A stretch of DNA of 28,735 nt from Chara braunii (GCA_003427395.1 BFEA01001044.1:63871-92605), one strand, 5' to 3'; counted from the first letter of the stretch, positions 10,305 through 20,533 are shown. Numbers and translations: made by a program. The notes: generated from the sequence alone by a model not told the origin.

Positions 10305-10663
10305 GGGACTGACCATTCATCTTAGAAACAATGTCAGCCCTCTGCCTTAGTAATACACGAACAGGTTGCACAACTATTTTTCTCTGCATTGGGCATGCGA
10401 CTAAGCCATTGATCTTAGAAACAATGCTCAGCTCTCTCTTTTTCAGCACACAAAAAAAGCAGAGTACTCTGGCTCTGACCTAGAGACTATTCAGAAACCA
10501 TCCAAGTAAGACAGCAGGCAGGCCATTCATCTTAGAAACAATGGCTGACACAATTAAAGAAACACAGCAACCAAGCCATTCATCTTAGAAACAATGCTAG
10601 GCTCTTCAGAAAACAGAACAAAACATAGCAGTCAGGCCATTCATCTTAGAAACAATGCCTGAC
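10305..10663 (-). repeat. Array of type A hairpins, nested LTR
   Basis: Six modules, all with the CATTCATCTTAGAAACAATG core (one with CATTG). They are 10305-10340 (CTGAC/GTCAG within longer GGG/CCC arms), 10401-10431 (CTAAGC/GCTCAG, one mismatch), 10519-10547 (CAG.CC/GGCTG), 10571-10601 (CCAAGC/GCTAGG, one mismatch) and 10631-10663 (GTCAGGC/GCCTGAC, perfect). A further partial core lies near 10410. No type B core is present, so the array composition differs between subfamilies. Confidence 0.8.
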
Positions 10664-11269
10664 CCTATAAGACCCATTCAATCGCAAGCAAAACTGCCTT
10701 CCTCCCAACCTTCCCCCTGATGCAGCGCCTTGTGACAGTCTGCCTTCAGACAAACAAGAAACTGAAACTGCCATCGTACAATCATTCCTTTAGTTAGTTT
10801 GATTTGTGTCCTGAAAGCCAATTCCAAAAGTCAAAATAAGGGTTGCACTCAGCATAACCAGCCAATACATAGGAAGGAATGAAGGTAGGGATTATACTGG
10901 GTGTATAAGGGGAAGTAGAGGTTCCCTCTGAGTTCCCCGCCTCCAGGACTCCTCCTCAGTTCCGGCAGGGCTCCCGCAATCGGTGGGGCAACCTCCCACA
11001 AAGGCCTTGGCGCGGATTACGGGTCGCAATCCCGCTTGCCGCCTTACTCTCCAAAACCAATAGAGTAGACTGAGAGTAAGAAAGGTAGAAAGAGAAGCCT
11101 TAAGTCTCTCAGATACAAGGGGGGGGTACACTCAGACTCACGTGAGAGGGTCTTGATGTCTTTTGCGCCTAAGGGCCCCGCAATGATGGCCAGGTATAAC
11201 AGCTTGGTCAAATCCCGAGGTCAAACCGCAGAGTCAGATTCCCCTGACAGACTCCCAACTGCAACAACA

Positions 11270-12260
11270 CTTCTCCTTTTGCGTTGCCCCACTCTCCAAT
11301 GTTACCACCACAATAGCCTTCCTTTCAGCCTAACTGCAGCCGCCCCCTCCCCGCTAAGCAATCACATTTTAAACACTGCAGCTATCCGTAGTAGGCTCAA
11401 CGATCACCGCTGCACAGCAAGCCGTAACAGCCTGCCACCGCTAGCGGTGGTGTGCAGCTTGTGCACAGTCCACAGACGCAGCCATAGCATACATCAGTAG
11501 TCGGCTTGTAGTATACAGCCAAAGAGGGCAGCAGCCACAGTTGTGCACNGTCCACAGTCGTAGCCGCAGCCCACAGCAGCCGCCAGCAGCAAACAACAGT
11601 GACCTGCGGCGGCCAGCAGCCTGATAGAGCCTGAGCGCAGTCGAACAGGTACGTAAGTAGTACGCGCTTGCTAATAGATGCAACACCCCGCCGCACACGG
11701 CAGCCAGTGGTAGTAGTCAGCAGCCTCTTTGGCAACCCACCTGCAACTACCCACCAGCAAACAGCCCCACTCTGAGCACTATGGCAATCCCCGGCAGGCC
11801 TCGCAACCGCTGCTACACATCAAGCCGCAACAACCAGCCTAATCGAAACAGGCATTCGGCAGCCCACTCGCATATACCCATCAGCAGCTGGATCGACACA
11901 CTCAACACTTTGGAGCAGCTGTACTACTTCTAGCGTTTGGCAACCAATGTAGCAGTTGTTAAGCGCAGCCGGAGCATCCCTCGGTATGCCCAGCCGAAGA
12001 GCAGTACATTATATCGCAATTAGAGAACGTAGTGCAGCGAGGTTCACATAGTGTTAGTGGTGGCCTCTCTTGCAGCCTGTACTGCACCTCCGCCCCCAAT
12101 ACGGAGCCCCAGTCCCACCATTCAAACGGCTATCATACTTAGAACGACGCAGCAATCCATGGCGGCGCGGCAGACGCACAATAGTCGGCTCAGTCACCTC
12201 CGTACCCGCTCAGCGATCAGTAGTAGGTACAGCAACCGCCGGTACCCGCAATAAGTAGGC
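11270..12260. repeat. CAG/GCAG-rich low-complexity part of the nested LTR
   Basis: The stretch is dominated by CAGC, GCAG and CAGTAG words. Shorter counterparts lie at about 5150-5560 and 25610-26040. It shows no periodic tandem unit and no stable reading frame. One ambiguous base (N) is at 11549. Confidence 0.5.
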
Positions 12261-14574
12261 CCCTCGGTATCAGGGGTATGCGCCACAGGGCATAGCGTTG
12301 GGAGTCGAGGATCAACTTTGTCTTGTCACCCGCCAGGACCTCGCAGCCCAGAACGAGTCAGCGGGGGGGCCGGTCTACAGAGTTGCCCGGATGCCTCACC
12401 AGTCAAACTGCATAGCAGAGGCCAGCGCCGACAGCGGCCTGCAGTTATCTCCGATAAACACGTCGGTCTACGCTCCCCCGCAACTGTCGAGAATCCTGCT
12501 CAAACGAGGCTGGCGAATGTCGGTCTACGACGGCAGACTCTGATCAGACTCCTCCAGCCTACCGCCCCGACCTTGCCCATCAATCCAACGGGCAGTGCTA
12601 CCACGACGGATTACACGAGTGGCAATAAGACCTTTACAAGCGGTGCGGGCAGCTCTTCTATTGATAGACCGAGTAGAAAGTCAAATGAATCTGTCGCCAA
12701 ACTCTGGCCAGAGACGTTGGTACTTACTAACCCCCTCTCCCTGGGCGCAGTCCCTACTCCTCGTGTCTCGAGGCTCGTACACTAACAATTAAAACTAGCT
12801 TACCACCCGTTTCACAAGCGCAGAGAACCTTCTCTTAGCGCCTTTCCTTACTCAAAACCACAAAGCATCGAGCAAGGTATGCTTGCTCCCTCCCTTTTCT
12901 CTTCGTCCGCCATAACCCATCGCAATACAAATCTGAACTAACCCCCATCCTACTAACTCAACTCCGAAACTAACACCGCCACCGAGCTTGCGTGGTTCAA
13001 AAACCCCTTACCAACACTTCTTCCCGTCCGATCTCATCGAGGATCGGGAGGACAATGACTTCTTCCTCTGTGCTCACCCCTTCCTCTGCCATAGCTTTAG
13101 CGCACCGACCTTCCTACCATCTCGCTATTCTAGTAATCCTTTACTAAAAGTAACTCCATTATCTACCTCGCCTACACCGATAACCCCCGCCTATACCTTT
13201 TCCCTATCCAATCTCGCTAAGCGACATCTCTCTCTCCCTCTCACAACCCCGTCTTGCCCGTTTTCCTGGCCCACACTTTTCGTGTGTATCCGGCGCAACC
13301 TTCCGTCCGGATCCACTCGCCTCTCCGTCTGCTCGTCACTAGCTCCGCCCTCCGCCACTCCCCCGTTGAGCTCTCTGCCCTCACTGTTGCACCGCACCAC
13401 ACTGCCCGGTCGGCCCGCTGTCTGTTGCTCCGCTCCGCTGCGGCACAACGCTTTCCAGCCTACCCCGCTGTTGCTCCTCACGCCCGTCACCACTCACTTC
13501 CCCGACCCGCACTAGCGCTGCCCTCTCCCTCTCCCCCGCTTGTCGTCAACTCGTGCATTAGCGCACCACGACAGCGTAGCGTATTTCCGATCGGGCCGCG
13601 CACGGAACACACCGCAGGACGAAGATCAGGTAAGGCAAAACCCAAAACAAAACGGAATGGCTGCCCCCGCTTTATACACCTTAACCTCACGCCGGGCCAT
13701 GCTAATCTTCTCTGTATCGTTCTAATTTTTACGGATGTCCCGAAGGACACACCCCGCAACACCCCGCGGCTTACCGTAGGCGGAGGGCCATTGCACACCT
13801 CACCACCGCCTGATCCGACCGCGGCCCGCCTATCAAGCTAAAAGGGGGGTAACAACGAAACAGATAAAATCCAAAAAAAGTAAAAGTAAAATAAAAATAG
13901 AATAAGAATTACCTCAAAAATAATAAAAACATGCAAACCTATTGCGTTGGGTCCTCTCGTAGGCCGGCCCCGCCTTTGCCCCCATCAGCAAAAGCTTTGA
14001 GGGGGATAGCCCGACGAGCCCTCAACCCTTCAGCTCTCTCCTCGTTGCTCCGCTACCCCGCTGCTCCCGTGCTGCCGCCTGCTGGCCTTGATCCCAAGAC
14101 CTTCATCGCAGTAACCCGTCACCGTAACCTGTAGGGCTAAGCCCCAGCCTGGGATCAGCAGGCGGTGGACCCCATATGAAGTGGTACTGAAGTGAGGTAG
14201 TCCAATACTTAGGGCCGAGGAGGGCGTTGTAGGCCTTACCCCCACCTATGGCNAGGCGCGTGGCTACCAGACAATCACGCTGGCCTCCCTGATCGTGGCA
14301 CGGCTGCCCGCATACCATCTCACATATCAGCCTTGCCGCCGGTCAGCTTATTTAACGAGGGTCAGCCTATTAATCCCTGGCCTAACAAAGAGCGCGATAT
14401 CAGGCCAGGCCTGAATCTGTGGTACGATCAAAAGGGGCGAAATCACACGCGCGCCTTGAAACTGCGCGCCCACTCTCCCTACCTACTTACACAACCTTGG
14501 TCCATACACAGGTAGCCGTTTGAACACACAAGCCAAGACCATCGACCCGCTGTCACTTGCAAAAACCAGGGCGA

Positions 14575-14592
14575 ATACCCTTGCAAGGGTAT
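14575..14592. other. 18-bp palindrome near the LTR tip, nested LTR
   Basis: ATACCCTTGCAAGGGTAT is a perfect palindrome ending 11 bp from the LTR end. The other LTRs have ATACCCTTGTAAGGGTAT at 15585-15602 and 28716-28733, at the same distance from the tip. Confidence 0.75.
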
Positions 14593-14603
14593 CCGCGCCG
14601 ACA

Positions 14604-14607
14604 GCGC
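14604..14607. repeat. Target-site duplication, right copy (GCGC)
   Basis: GCGC directly follows the CGACA tip of the nested LTR, after which the sequence of the interrupted 3' LTR resumes with CGGGACCACGCC. Confidence 0.6.
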
Positions 14608-15613
14608 CGGGACCACGCCAATCTTTTTTGTATCATTCGAATTTTCACGGATGCCTCGAAGGACCTTTTAACCGGGGCAGTGCCCCACAACCTTTGGGTA
14701 CTCCGACAGCTTCCCCGCCTGGTTGGCGCTATTCGCGCGGATCTGGCCCCCCCTTCCTCGGTTTAGGCGTACCATCCTTATGTGGAGACTACGCAAACCT
14801 TCTCTGTATCGTTCCACTTTAACAGATGCTCCGAGGGACTTAGTCACGGTAGTGCCCATCCGCAACTCTTCAAGGTCTGGGCGACCCCGGACACTTCCCA
14901 GCTTTTGGGGTTTTACTCACAAGCTCCATATCTGGGTCTGTACTCCAACAGTTCATGCAGCAGCCGCGGTACCGCACCCCAAACGGAATGGGACCGCAGA
15001 TAAAAATAAAAATAAAGATATAAAAACCCGGTTATATAAGAACCTTAAACAGAAAACGGGAAATACTGGAACCCAGCCAGTCCCGTGAGTCGGGTCCATT
15101 GTCGCGCTCGTCAACAAAACTGAGGGGGATAGCCCCGTCGGGCCCTCAACCCCTCAATTCCTTCTATAAACCTCCACTGCCCCGGCGGTGCCGCCTGCTG
15201 GGCTCGATCCCCATACCTTCGCACTAACAGTCCAGTGACATAACCTATAGGGCTAAGCCCAAGCCTAAAACACCCAGGCACGAAAATTTATGTAAAGTCG
15301 TACCGCGCGGTGTTTAGGGCCAAGAACGTGCTCTGGGCCGCGTCAAACAAGGACGAGCCTTTTAGCCCTTCCTCCAATTCGTAACAAAAATCATGCCGGT
15401 TGACTAAATCGGCTATACAATCAAACGGAAAATCGCACGCGCGCCTTAAAATTGTGTGCTCACACACTCTCCACTTCTAGTCAACCATCCCACCCACGTG
15501 CACCACTAACGTGGTCACGCCTCGCGCGAAATACGTAAACTTTAAACCAAAACTATTTTTTGTCGCATGCAAAAACTAGGGCGGATACCCTTGTAAGGGT
15601 ATTCGCGCTGGCA
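14608..15613 (-). repeat. 3' LTR, inner part (start of U3)
   Basis: This segment resumes the 3' LTR after the nested copy. It is collinear with about 27736-28735 of the 5' LTR and more weakly with about 13690-14603, the terminal part of the nested LTR. It ends at GCGCTGGCA, which on the element strand is the TG start of the LTR. An 18-bp near-palindrome lies 11 bp inside this tip. No coding signal is seen. Confidence 0.8.
15585..15602. other. 18-bp near-palindrome near the LTR tip, 3' LTR
   Basis: ATACCCTTGTAAGGGTAT ends 11 bp from the LTR end at 15613 and is preceded by GCAAAAACTAGGGCGG, as in the other two copies. Confidence 0.75.
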
Positions 15614-17242
15614 GCTTACCGGACGATACTAAGCGACGTCCTCGTCGCTTCGCCCAATCAAAAAGCTATAAATCCATCCACATTCCAAATGCTGCCGAGA
15701 AAGGAACCAATCCGATTAGCCGACAGACTCAGGTTAGAGGCCTCCACCAATCTGTGCTCACACAACTATATGCTGCCAGGGTTTCAACCTGGGTCCCCAT
15801 TGCCCTGAGATTAGGACGCCGGTGTATTACGCATCAATACTAAAGCATAAGTTCTAAAGGCTCCCTCAAACCGTCCTCTCTCCTTTGCCCTAGACAAACG
15901 TCGGCTTCTCGTTGAGTGTCTCGGCTAGACTCTTTCTTGGAAGCAGAGTCATACCTAGGGACGCGGGCCTGAAATGAGACCTCGGAAGGCACTCTCGCCT
16001 CCCTCCCGAAAATCCTCACAATCAAGCACTTTTACATATATACACTTAAATCTCATCTCAACTCCTTCTGCAGTCTAGTACAAAAATACCAGGTCTCTAT
16101 CCTTGTCCACCATAGTCTGGATGATCGAGCCTGATCTACGGCTTACCGCATTGTTGCTTTAGCGGTAGTATCCTTCGCTGGTTATGCAACGATAGGTATC
16201 CTCCTGATAAGCATTCAATCAGGACTCCTGAAGGACTCGACTCATATTCCCCGCCATCCCACCGGAGTAATTCCTGGGGCGTGCATAACCCCTTAAACTC
16301 TTACCCCGTTGGTAGAGGTGGGTCCGCAGCCAGGTTGTGTTGGCTTGCAGCCATCCAATAGGGGTTGCGCCANAGGTGCTAACCTTTACCGTTTAGCTTG
16401 GTATTCCTCAATATNCCTTAGGATTAGCACAAGTGTCTAGACGGTGCGTCGCAAAACAGACCACAGGCCCGCTGCGGGACTACGCACGAGTCTGTCTCAC
16501 TTTTAAAGTTGTTTACCGGCTCCCTATAAGACAGCATAGAAAGCACGACCCTTTCTCACAATCACAACTAAAATTCACTGCTAGGCTTACACAAGGCCGT
16601 GGCCTACTGACTTGATCAGAGACAGAAAACCACACATCCCACGACATCGTTAATGCACTGACTTGCAACCTTCTCGGTTCCACCAATGATCCAAACCGTA
16701 ATTCTGGTTCCTCTCATCAGGCTTTATCAATTCAAACTTTGCTTATCATGCCCTTGAATCTATTAGCCACCTTTCACACGAAGGAGGTCTCTCCCAATAG
16801 GTCTCCCAACCATCCCTCTCTTTCTAGGATGAGCTATCACGAGACCCTTTTTAAAACACCTCCCTTTTGGAGATGAGTCTTCCGATAAACAACATTACCA
16901 TCTTTCTTAATCTGAAGAGGTCTCGACCATAAAACAACTCAAAATGAGAGGCCTACTTATGGGTCCTCTCGACAACTCAGCCACGAAACAACTCAACTGA
17001 GGAACCTACTTATGGGCCCTCTTCGCAACTCAACCGGTAAACATCCGGCATGGTGAGTGTTCGAGTCTCAGAGACTCGCAAAATCCCTTAGGATTCTCAC
17101 ACTTTTGTTACACAACAAGCTGCACTACCTCTCCTTATACTCGGCCCTATCACCCGCCCGTGGGCAGATCGCTCGAGTATACCGGAGAGTAGACAGTCCA
17201 CATCCATCCATTCTCGCAATTTCATGGCACACAAGGTGCCTC
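15614..17242 (-). other. 3' part of the internal region, no coding signal
   Basis: No ORF on the element strand is convincing here, and I find no pol motifs. The 121-codon plus-strand ORF at 17057-17422 overlaps decayed ORF3 on the other strand and is judged accidental. The bases next to the LTR at 15614 are not purine-rich on the element strand, so a polypurine tract is not evident. Two ambiguous bases (N) occur at 16373 and 16415. Confidence 0.5.
16929..17035. repeat. Diverged tandem duplication, period about 54 bp
   Basis: Two units share AAACAACTCAA, CCTACTTATGGG and CAACTCA in the same order (16929-16981 and 16982-17035), with several substitutions. No function is visible. Confidence 0.65.
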
Positions 17243-17835
17243 TTATATATTTTTCCACGCAAAATCACCATTCATAAGGATAAAATCCACACGTGTGAGA
17301 ATGATTGTGATCGTCATATACAAAGAAATAGTCTCAGACAATGTTCCAACGCTGACACCCTCAGGGGTATAACATCCCAACTCCGGCGAACAAATAGTCT
17401 TGAACTACTCGGATACACTTAAAGTCGAATACTTTCGACACAAATCGACACCAATATCACACAAAGGATGCCCCTCTTCTTGGCCAGGGCCTTTAAACTA
17501 AAGCAGGTCCACATAGGGCGTAATCGTACCCTTCACCTGTCAAAAAAAATCTGCATAACTCAAGACATACTTAAAATTTGGATGACCCAAGGCCTATCAT
17601 GCCTCGATGGGTTGTAAATTCACAACAACCTCGAGTCAAAGCGCTGCTTATACTCTTTCTTCATATCTTGTCGTAGCACCCTCGAGGCCTTAAAGCCACG
17701 AGAATCCAAACTCAAATCCTACCAAACCTCCATGCATACCCTATTCACAAGCGCATGGATATGTATACCTTTATAATTCAGGGTAGCGCGGCCAAGAACG
17801 AACTCAACCCCCAAGCACAACGATTTTACTTTGAC
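17243..17835 (-). pseudogene. Decayed ORF3 of the retrotransposon, unknown family
   Basis: Two overlapping frames on the element strand look like one former protein. Segment A (17835 to about 17540) includes GIHIHALVNRVCMEVW, then SRGFKASRVLRQDMKKEYKQ, then IYNPSRHDRPWVIQIL, with three internal stops. Segment B (about 17535 to 17243) includes GTITPYVDLL, FKGPGQEEGHPLCDIGVDLC and SPELGCYTPEGVSVGTLSET, with two TAG stops. The frame changes at a run of eight A on the plus strand (T on the element strand) near 17541-17548, a typical slippage site. I do not recognise the family. It is not a reverse transcriptase, RNase H or integrase by any motif I can see. Amino-acid composition and the length of the nearly open frames argue for past coding. 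It lies 3' of the gag-like ORF, where pol would be expected. Confidence 0.5.
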
Positions 17836-17949
17836 TCACGGGTTAGAGTCTTCCCTTCCCTCACACTACTATATCCTCTCTAACCGATTGCTCATCGGCT
17901 CACGAGTTAGAGTTTTCCCTTCCCTCACACTACTATATCCTCTCTAACC
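17835..17949. repeat. Tandem 51-bp duplication, each unit a stem-loop
   Basis: CTCACGGGTTAGAG... at 17835-17885 is repeated at 17899-17949 with two differences (period 64). Each unit is itself an inverted repeat: GGTTAGAG at 17841-17848 pairs with CTCTAACC at 17878-17885, and the second unit keeps GTTAGAG/CTCTAAC. It lies between the gag-like ORF and ORF3. Confidence 0.8.
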
Positions 17950-18109
17950 CCACCTCCTCTATCACCTCTTTACATCTTTCAGTCACCCTATTCTCCCCTT
18001 GGCATTCCCTTGGCCGCCTTTCCTACTCGACTATCGTTCAACTACCGCTTGTCATGCCTTTTTTCTTCCCCACATCCCCCTTGTGGTTCCGCTGGCGTCC
18101 GTTTCGCCC

Positions 18110-19396
18110 TCAAGTGCCTCCTCTGCAGCTACCTCGTCCTCTATCGTTGCGCCCTCCATCCCCGCGGCCTCTTCCAGCTTCCCACCTCTGACCTTCTGCA
18201 CTGGCCATGCCGCCTTGTGGCACCCGCTGTGTCGGTGGCTGCAACAGTCCCATAGGTAGAATCAGTCGGATCTGGAGTACGGGAGGCCTAGGTGGCATCA
18301 TACTTATTTGTGGGCCCAAACAAATGCCTTGCATCCAAGGCAGATACGGATTATATATAGGCCTTGGTCCCACTTGACTGTATGGTGCCCACGGTTCGTA
18401 TAATGCCCGCTCGGTCGGCGGAGGCCCCGCCTGTGCTGGCTTGCCTCTCAATTCTGGCGGGGTGGCCCCTCCCTGCCGCATGCCCTGCCCCTTTCCGGTA
18501 CCTTGGCCTCCCTAGGCCCGATTCCTCGCCTTCCGCTGAGCCTTTGTCAACTTGGGAGGCTCAGACTTCCCTTTTCCTCCCGTCACACCCCTTATCTTAC
18601 TTCCTTGAGGGGTACGACCAATCTTTCCCCAACGATCACATACCATCCTTGCCCAGTGCTCTGGCCACCACTCACTCCTTTGCCTCTCCCGACCCGCAGC
18701 CAAGGATGCTTTCCTGTTAGAAGGCCCTCCCTTTGGCTCAGGCGTAATAACAGGTAGAGCCATACTAGATCCTAGCTCCTCCTTGATCTCAATGACCCCC
18801 TCGCTTTCGCCTCTTTCCGGGGCGCTGGCTCGCCCCTTCGAGGTTTCCTTATGGAGGAGTAACTTCTGATGAACTTCCCTTGCCTCTGCCTCATCCTGCC
18901 CGGCCGACCCACTCGATGCTCCTTCAGAGGCTTTCCTCTTACCACGCGTGGCTTCTTCCAATCGCGTCAACCTTTCTTCTAACATCCCAACTTGCCTCTG
19001 TATACCACTCAACTCTCCTTGTGTTGACGCAACCCCTGCTGGTTGCTCAGGGCCTTCACCAAGCTAGCATTCTGCTCCATCCTCTGGAAATCTCAACTTC
19101 AGAGAACTTTCTAGCTCACCCAAGGTCTGCGACTTTAGCATAAGGGTATACACCTCCTCACTTAATTCTTCGCAGACAAACAGTGGCAACATGCTCCACA
19201 TCGCCTTCTCGTCCCACCTCTTCATGAGACTGAAGTCATGATAGCCACGTAGGAAGGCAGACAGATTTCTTCCCTGAAACAGCAGGGCGCAAAGCTCTGG
19301 GGGCATCGAGTCGCTCACTGACTCGCACAACATTACTTTACTGAGGCACGTACTCCTCCAGGATAGGATTTTGGCGAAACTGTTCTCTTCAGCCAT
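18110..19396 (-). pseudogene. gag: Gag-like capsid ORF with two in-frame TAG stops
   Basis: A single frame runs from ATG at 19396 to 18110 (about 429 codons), broken only by TAG at codons 111 and 295. Residues about 35-105 have the spacing of a retrotransposon gag capsid domain: FLRGYHDFSLMKRW, then MWSMLPLFVCEELSEEVYTL, then TLGELESSLKLRF. A short coiled coil follows (about 135-150, VGMLEERLTRLEEATRG), then a charged basic segment and a Pro-rich segment. The tail is Arg-Gly rich (GRGRGDGGRNDRGRGSCRGG), which could bind RNA in place of a zinc knuckle; I see no CCHC motif. Gag would coat the element RNA in the cytoplasm. Both stops could come from CAG by C to T change. Length and position fit gag; the family call rests on motif spacing. 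Confidence 0.6.
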
Positions 19397-19685
19397 GATG
19401 CTGGTACCGGCCTGACACGCAGGACAAGCAGTCGACCATCAGGTTGGGGCGCAAGACAGCTTAAAACAAACAGGGCTAGTAAAAATTGATTACTACCCGT
19501 CTCACACCAACCGTCTTTCCATTTATACAATATGGCCCTAGCTTTAGCAAGGGGGTTCCATAGACAATACACATCCCGCATAGGCAGAGCCCTCGAAGCC
19601 AATCTTAGGCAAACAGTAAACAAGACTACCAATGTTACTGACCCCCGTACTCGTATCATACTCCAGCAGGATACAAAGGCACCCT
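19397..19685 (-). other. Spacer between ORF1 and gag-like ORF
   Basis: This stretch between two coding remnants contains TATAAATGG on the element strand (about 19519-19527), some 125 bases upstream of the gag-like ATG. A 108-codon ORF (19659-19333) in another frame overlaps the start of the gag-like ORF and has no recognisable feature. A subgenomic promoter is possible but unproven. Confidence 0.3.
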
Positions 19686-20533
19686 CTACCGGCCAGCTGC
19701 TGCACGAACCTCATCCCAGTCTACAGCCTCCCCATCGGGATCATGGGAGCTTGCATATGCATCAACCACCTTGGCCACGCTCCTGAGTTCTTGGCTAACA
19801 GGCAAAAACCTCTGATCCAGATACAGGCCATATATCAATTCGCACGTGTATCGCATATACCCCCATTCGCGTGCCTTCACAGCGGCTTCTGCAGTGGCTT
19901 CCACTCTTGCTTGTCCCCCAAAACTTTCTTCTACTAGGACCTCTGGCAGGGTAACTCGTAATGGGGTTGAGGGAAGTGCAAACTCTTTCGTGTGTCTGAC
20001 CTCTACATGGGTCACCACCTGCTCTTCCCTTTCCTGGACCCTGGCTCTTGCCCATTTTGCGGCGGCTGCCTCAGCTACTCTCAAGGGTTTCGTGAGTAGG
20101 CTTTCATGCCCAAGTGCCAACTCTATCCCGTGCAAGACCCAAAATGATGGCAAGGCGTACAACGTCACCCTCACAATCGCACAATCTTCATCATCATTAA
20201 AGCCGGACTCGTTCCAAGTGAACATACCCACGCCCATCAATGTGCCCCACCAGGAAGAGATATACTCTCCCTCCTTGACTCTCCTTAGCAATAATACTTC
20301 GAGTCCATCTTCCTTTTTAACGGGCAAGGCCATATTAGGATTTTCCTTCGCATAAGGCATCCTAAGTTGCCTTCGCTCTGGTCTGGGTTTTGCCCATCAC
20401 AGAAAACGTCCAGCATACGCCTTCCATTACCAACGGACAATCGCGTTCCAATATCCCTACCCCTCTTTGAACAGCGATCCAGATGCACAAACTTTAACAG
20501 ACCGTCATAAATCAATAAACGGACTTGAGGCAC
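19686..20533 (-). pseudogene. Decayed ORF1 of the retrotransposon, unknown family
   Basis: The reading frame begins MPQVRLLIYDGLLKFVHLD at 20533. It shifts frame somewhere between about 20403 and 20285 and continues to a TAG stop at 19686, giving roughly 290 residues in total. The downstream frame is open back to a TGA near 20403, so the Met at 20360 is probably internal. Visible traits are a Trp-rich stretch (YISSWWGTLMGVGMFTW), a stretch rich in Ala, Arg and Glu in the middle (AEAAAAKWARARVQEREEQ) and an acidic C-terminus (SHDPDGEAVDWDEVRAAAG). There are no membrane segments, zinc knuckle or catalytic motif I recognise. It precedes the gag-like ORF on the same strand, a position where Ogre/Tat-type plant elements carry an extra ORF, but I see no sequence link. 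Composition and length support former coding; function is unknown. Confidence 0.6.

Larger units (their letters stand above)
7275..14603 (-). mobile_element. Nested solo LTR of a diverged subfamily
   Basis: A complete 7.3 kb LTR begins TGTTGAGTGACCGG at 7275 and ends CGCCGACA at 14603. It is flanked by GCGC on both sides (7271-7274 and 14604-14607), as expected of a target-site duplication. The 5' LTR near 27735 shows the same locus without the insertion: the sequence before 7271 joins directly to that after 14607. The copy is collinear with the other LTRs but much more diverged. It carries a duplicated block near its left end and an expanded CAG-rich region. No internal region, primer site or second LTR is present, so it is a solo LTR left by LTR-LTR recombination. 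Confidence 0.85.

Noticed and set aside
13254-13841. 195-codon plus-strand ORF
   Set aside because: It lies in GC-rich LTR sequence, is rich in Pro, Ser, Ala and Arg by composition, overlaps ORFs on the other strand, and has no counterpart in the other LTRs.
13690-15610. Tandem duplication of a 0.95 kb block
   Set aside because: The two blocks are explained better as the terminal part of the nested LTR followed by that of the interrupted 3' LTR; TG...CA tips and GCGC flanks separate them.
15775-15845. tRNA-like minus-strand segment with a T-arm-like stem (CCAGG/CCTGG)
   Set aside because: The loop reads TTGAAAC rather than TTCRANY, and the anticodon and acceptor stems cannot be built.
11549-16415. 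Ambiguous bases N at 11549, 14253, 16373 and 16415
   Set aside because: Single unresolved assembly positions, not biological features.
18512-19012. Separate 166-codon coiled-coil protein
   Set aside because: It is in the same frame as the ORFs on either side and separated only by single TAG codons, so it is treated as the middle of the gag-like ORF.
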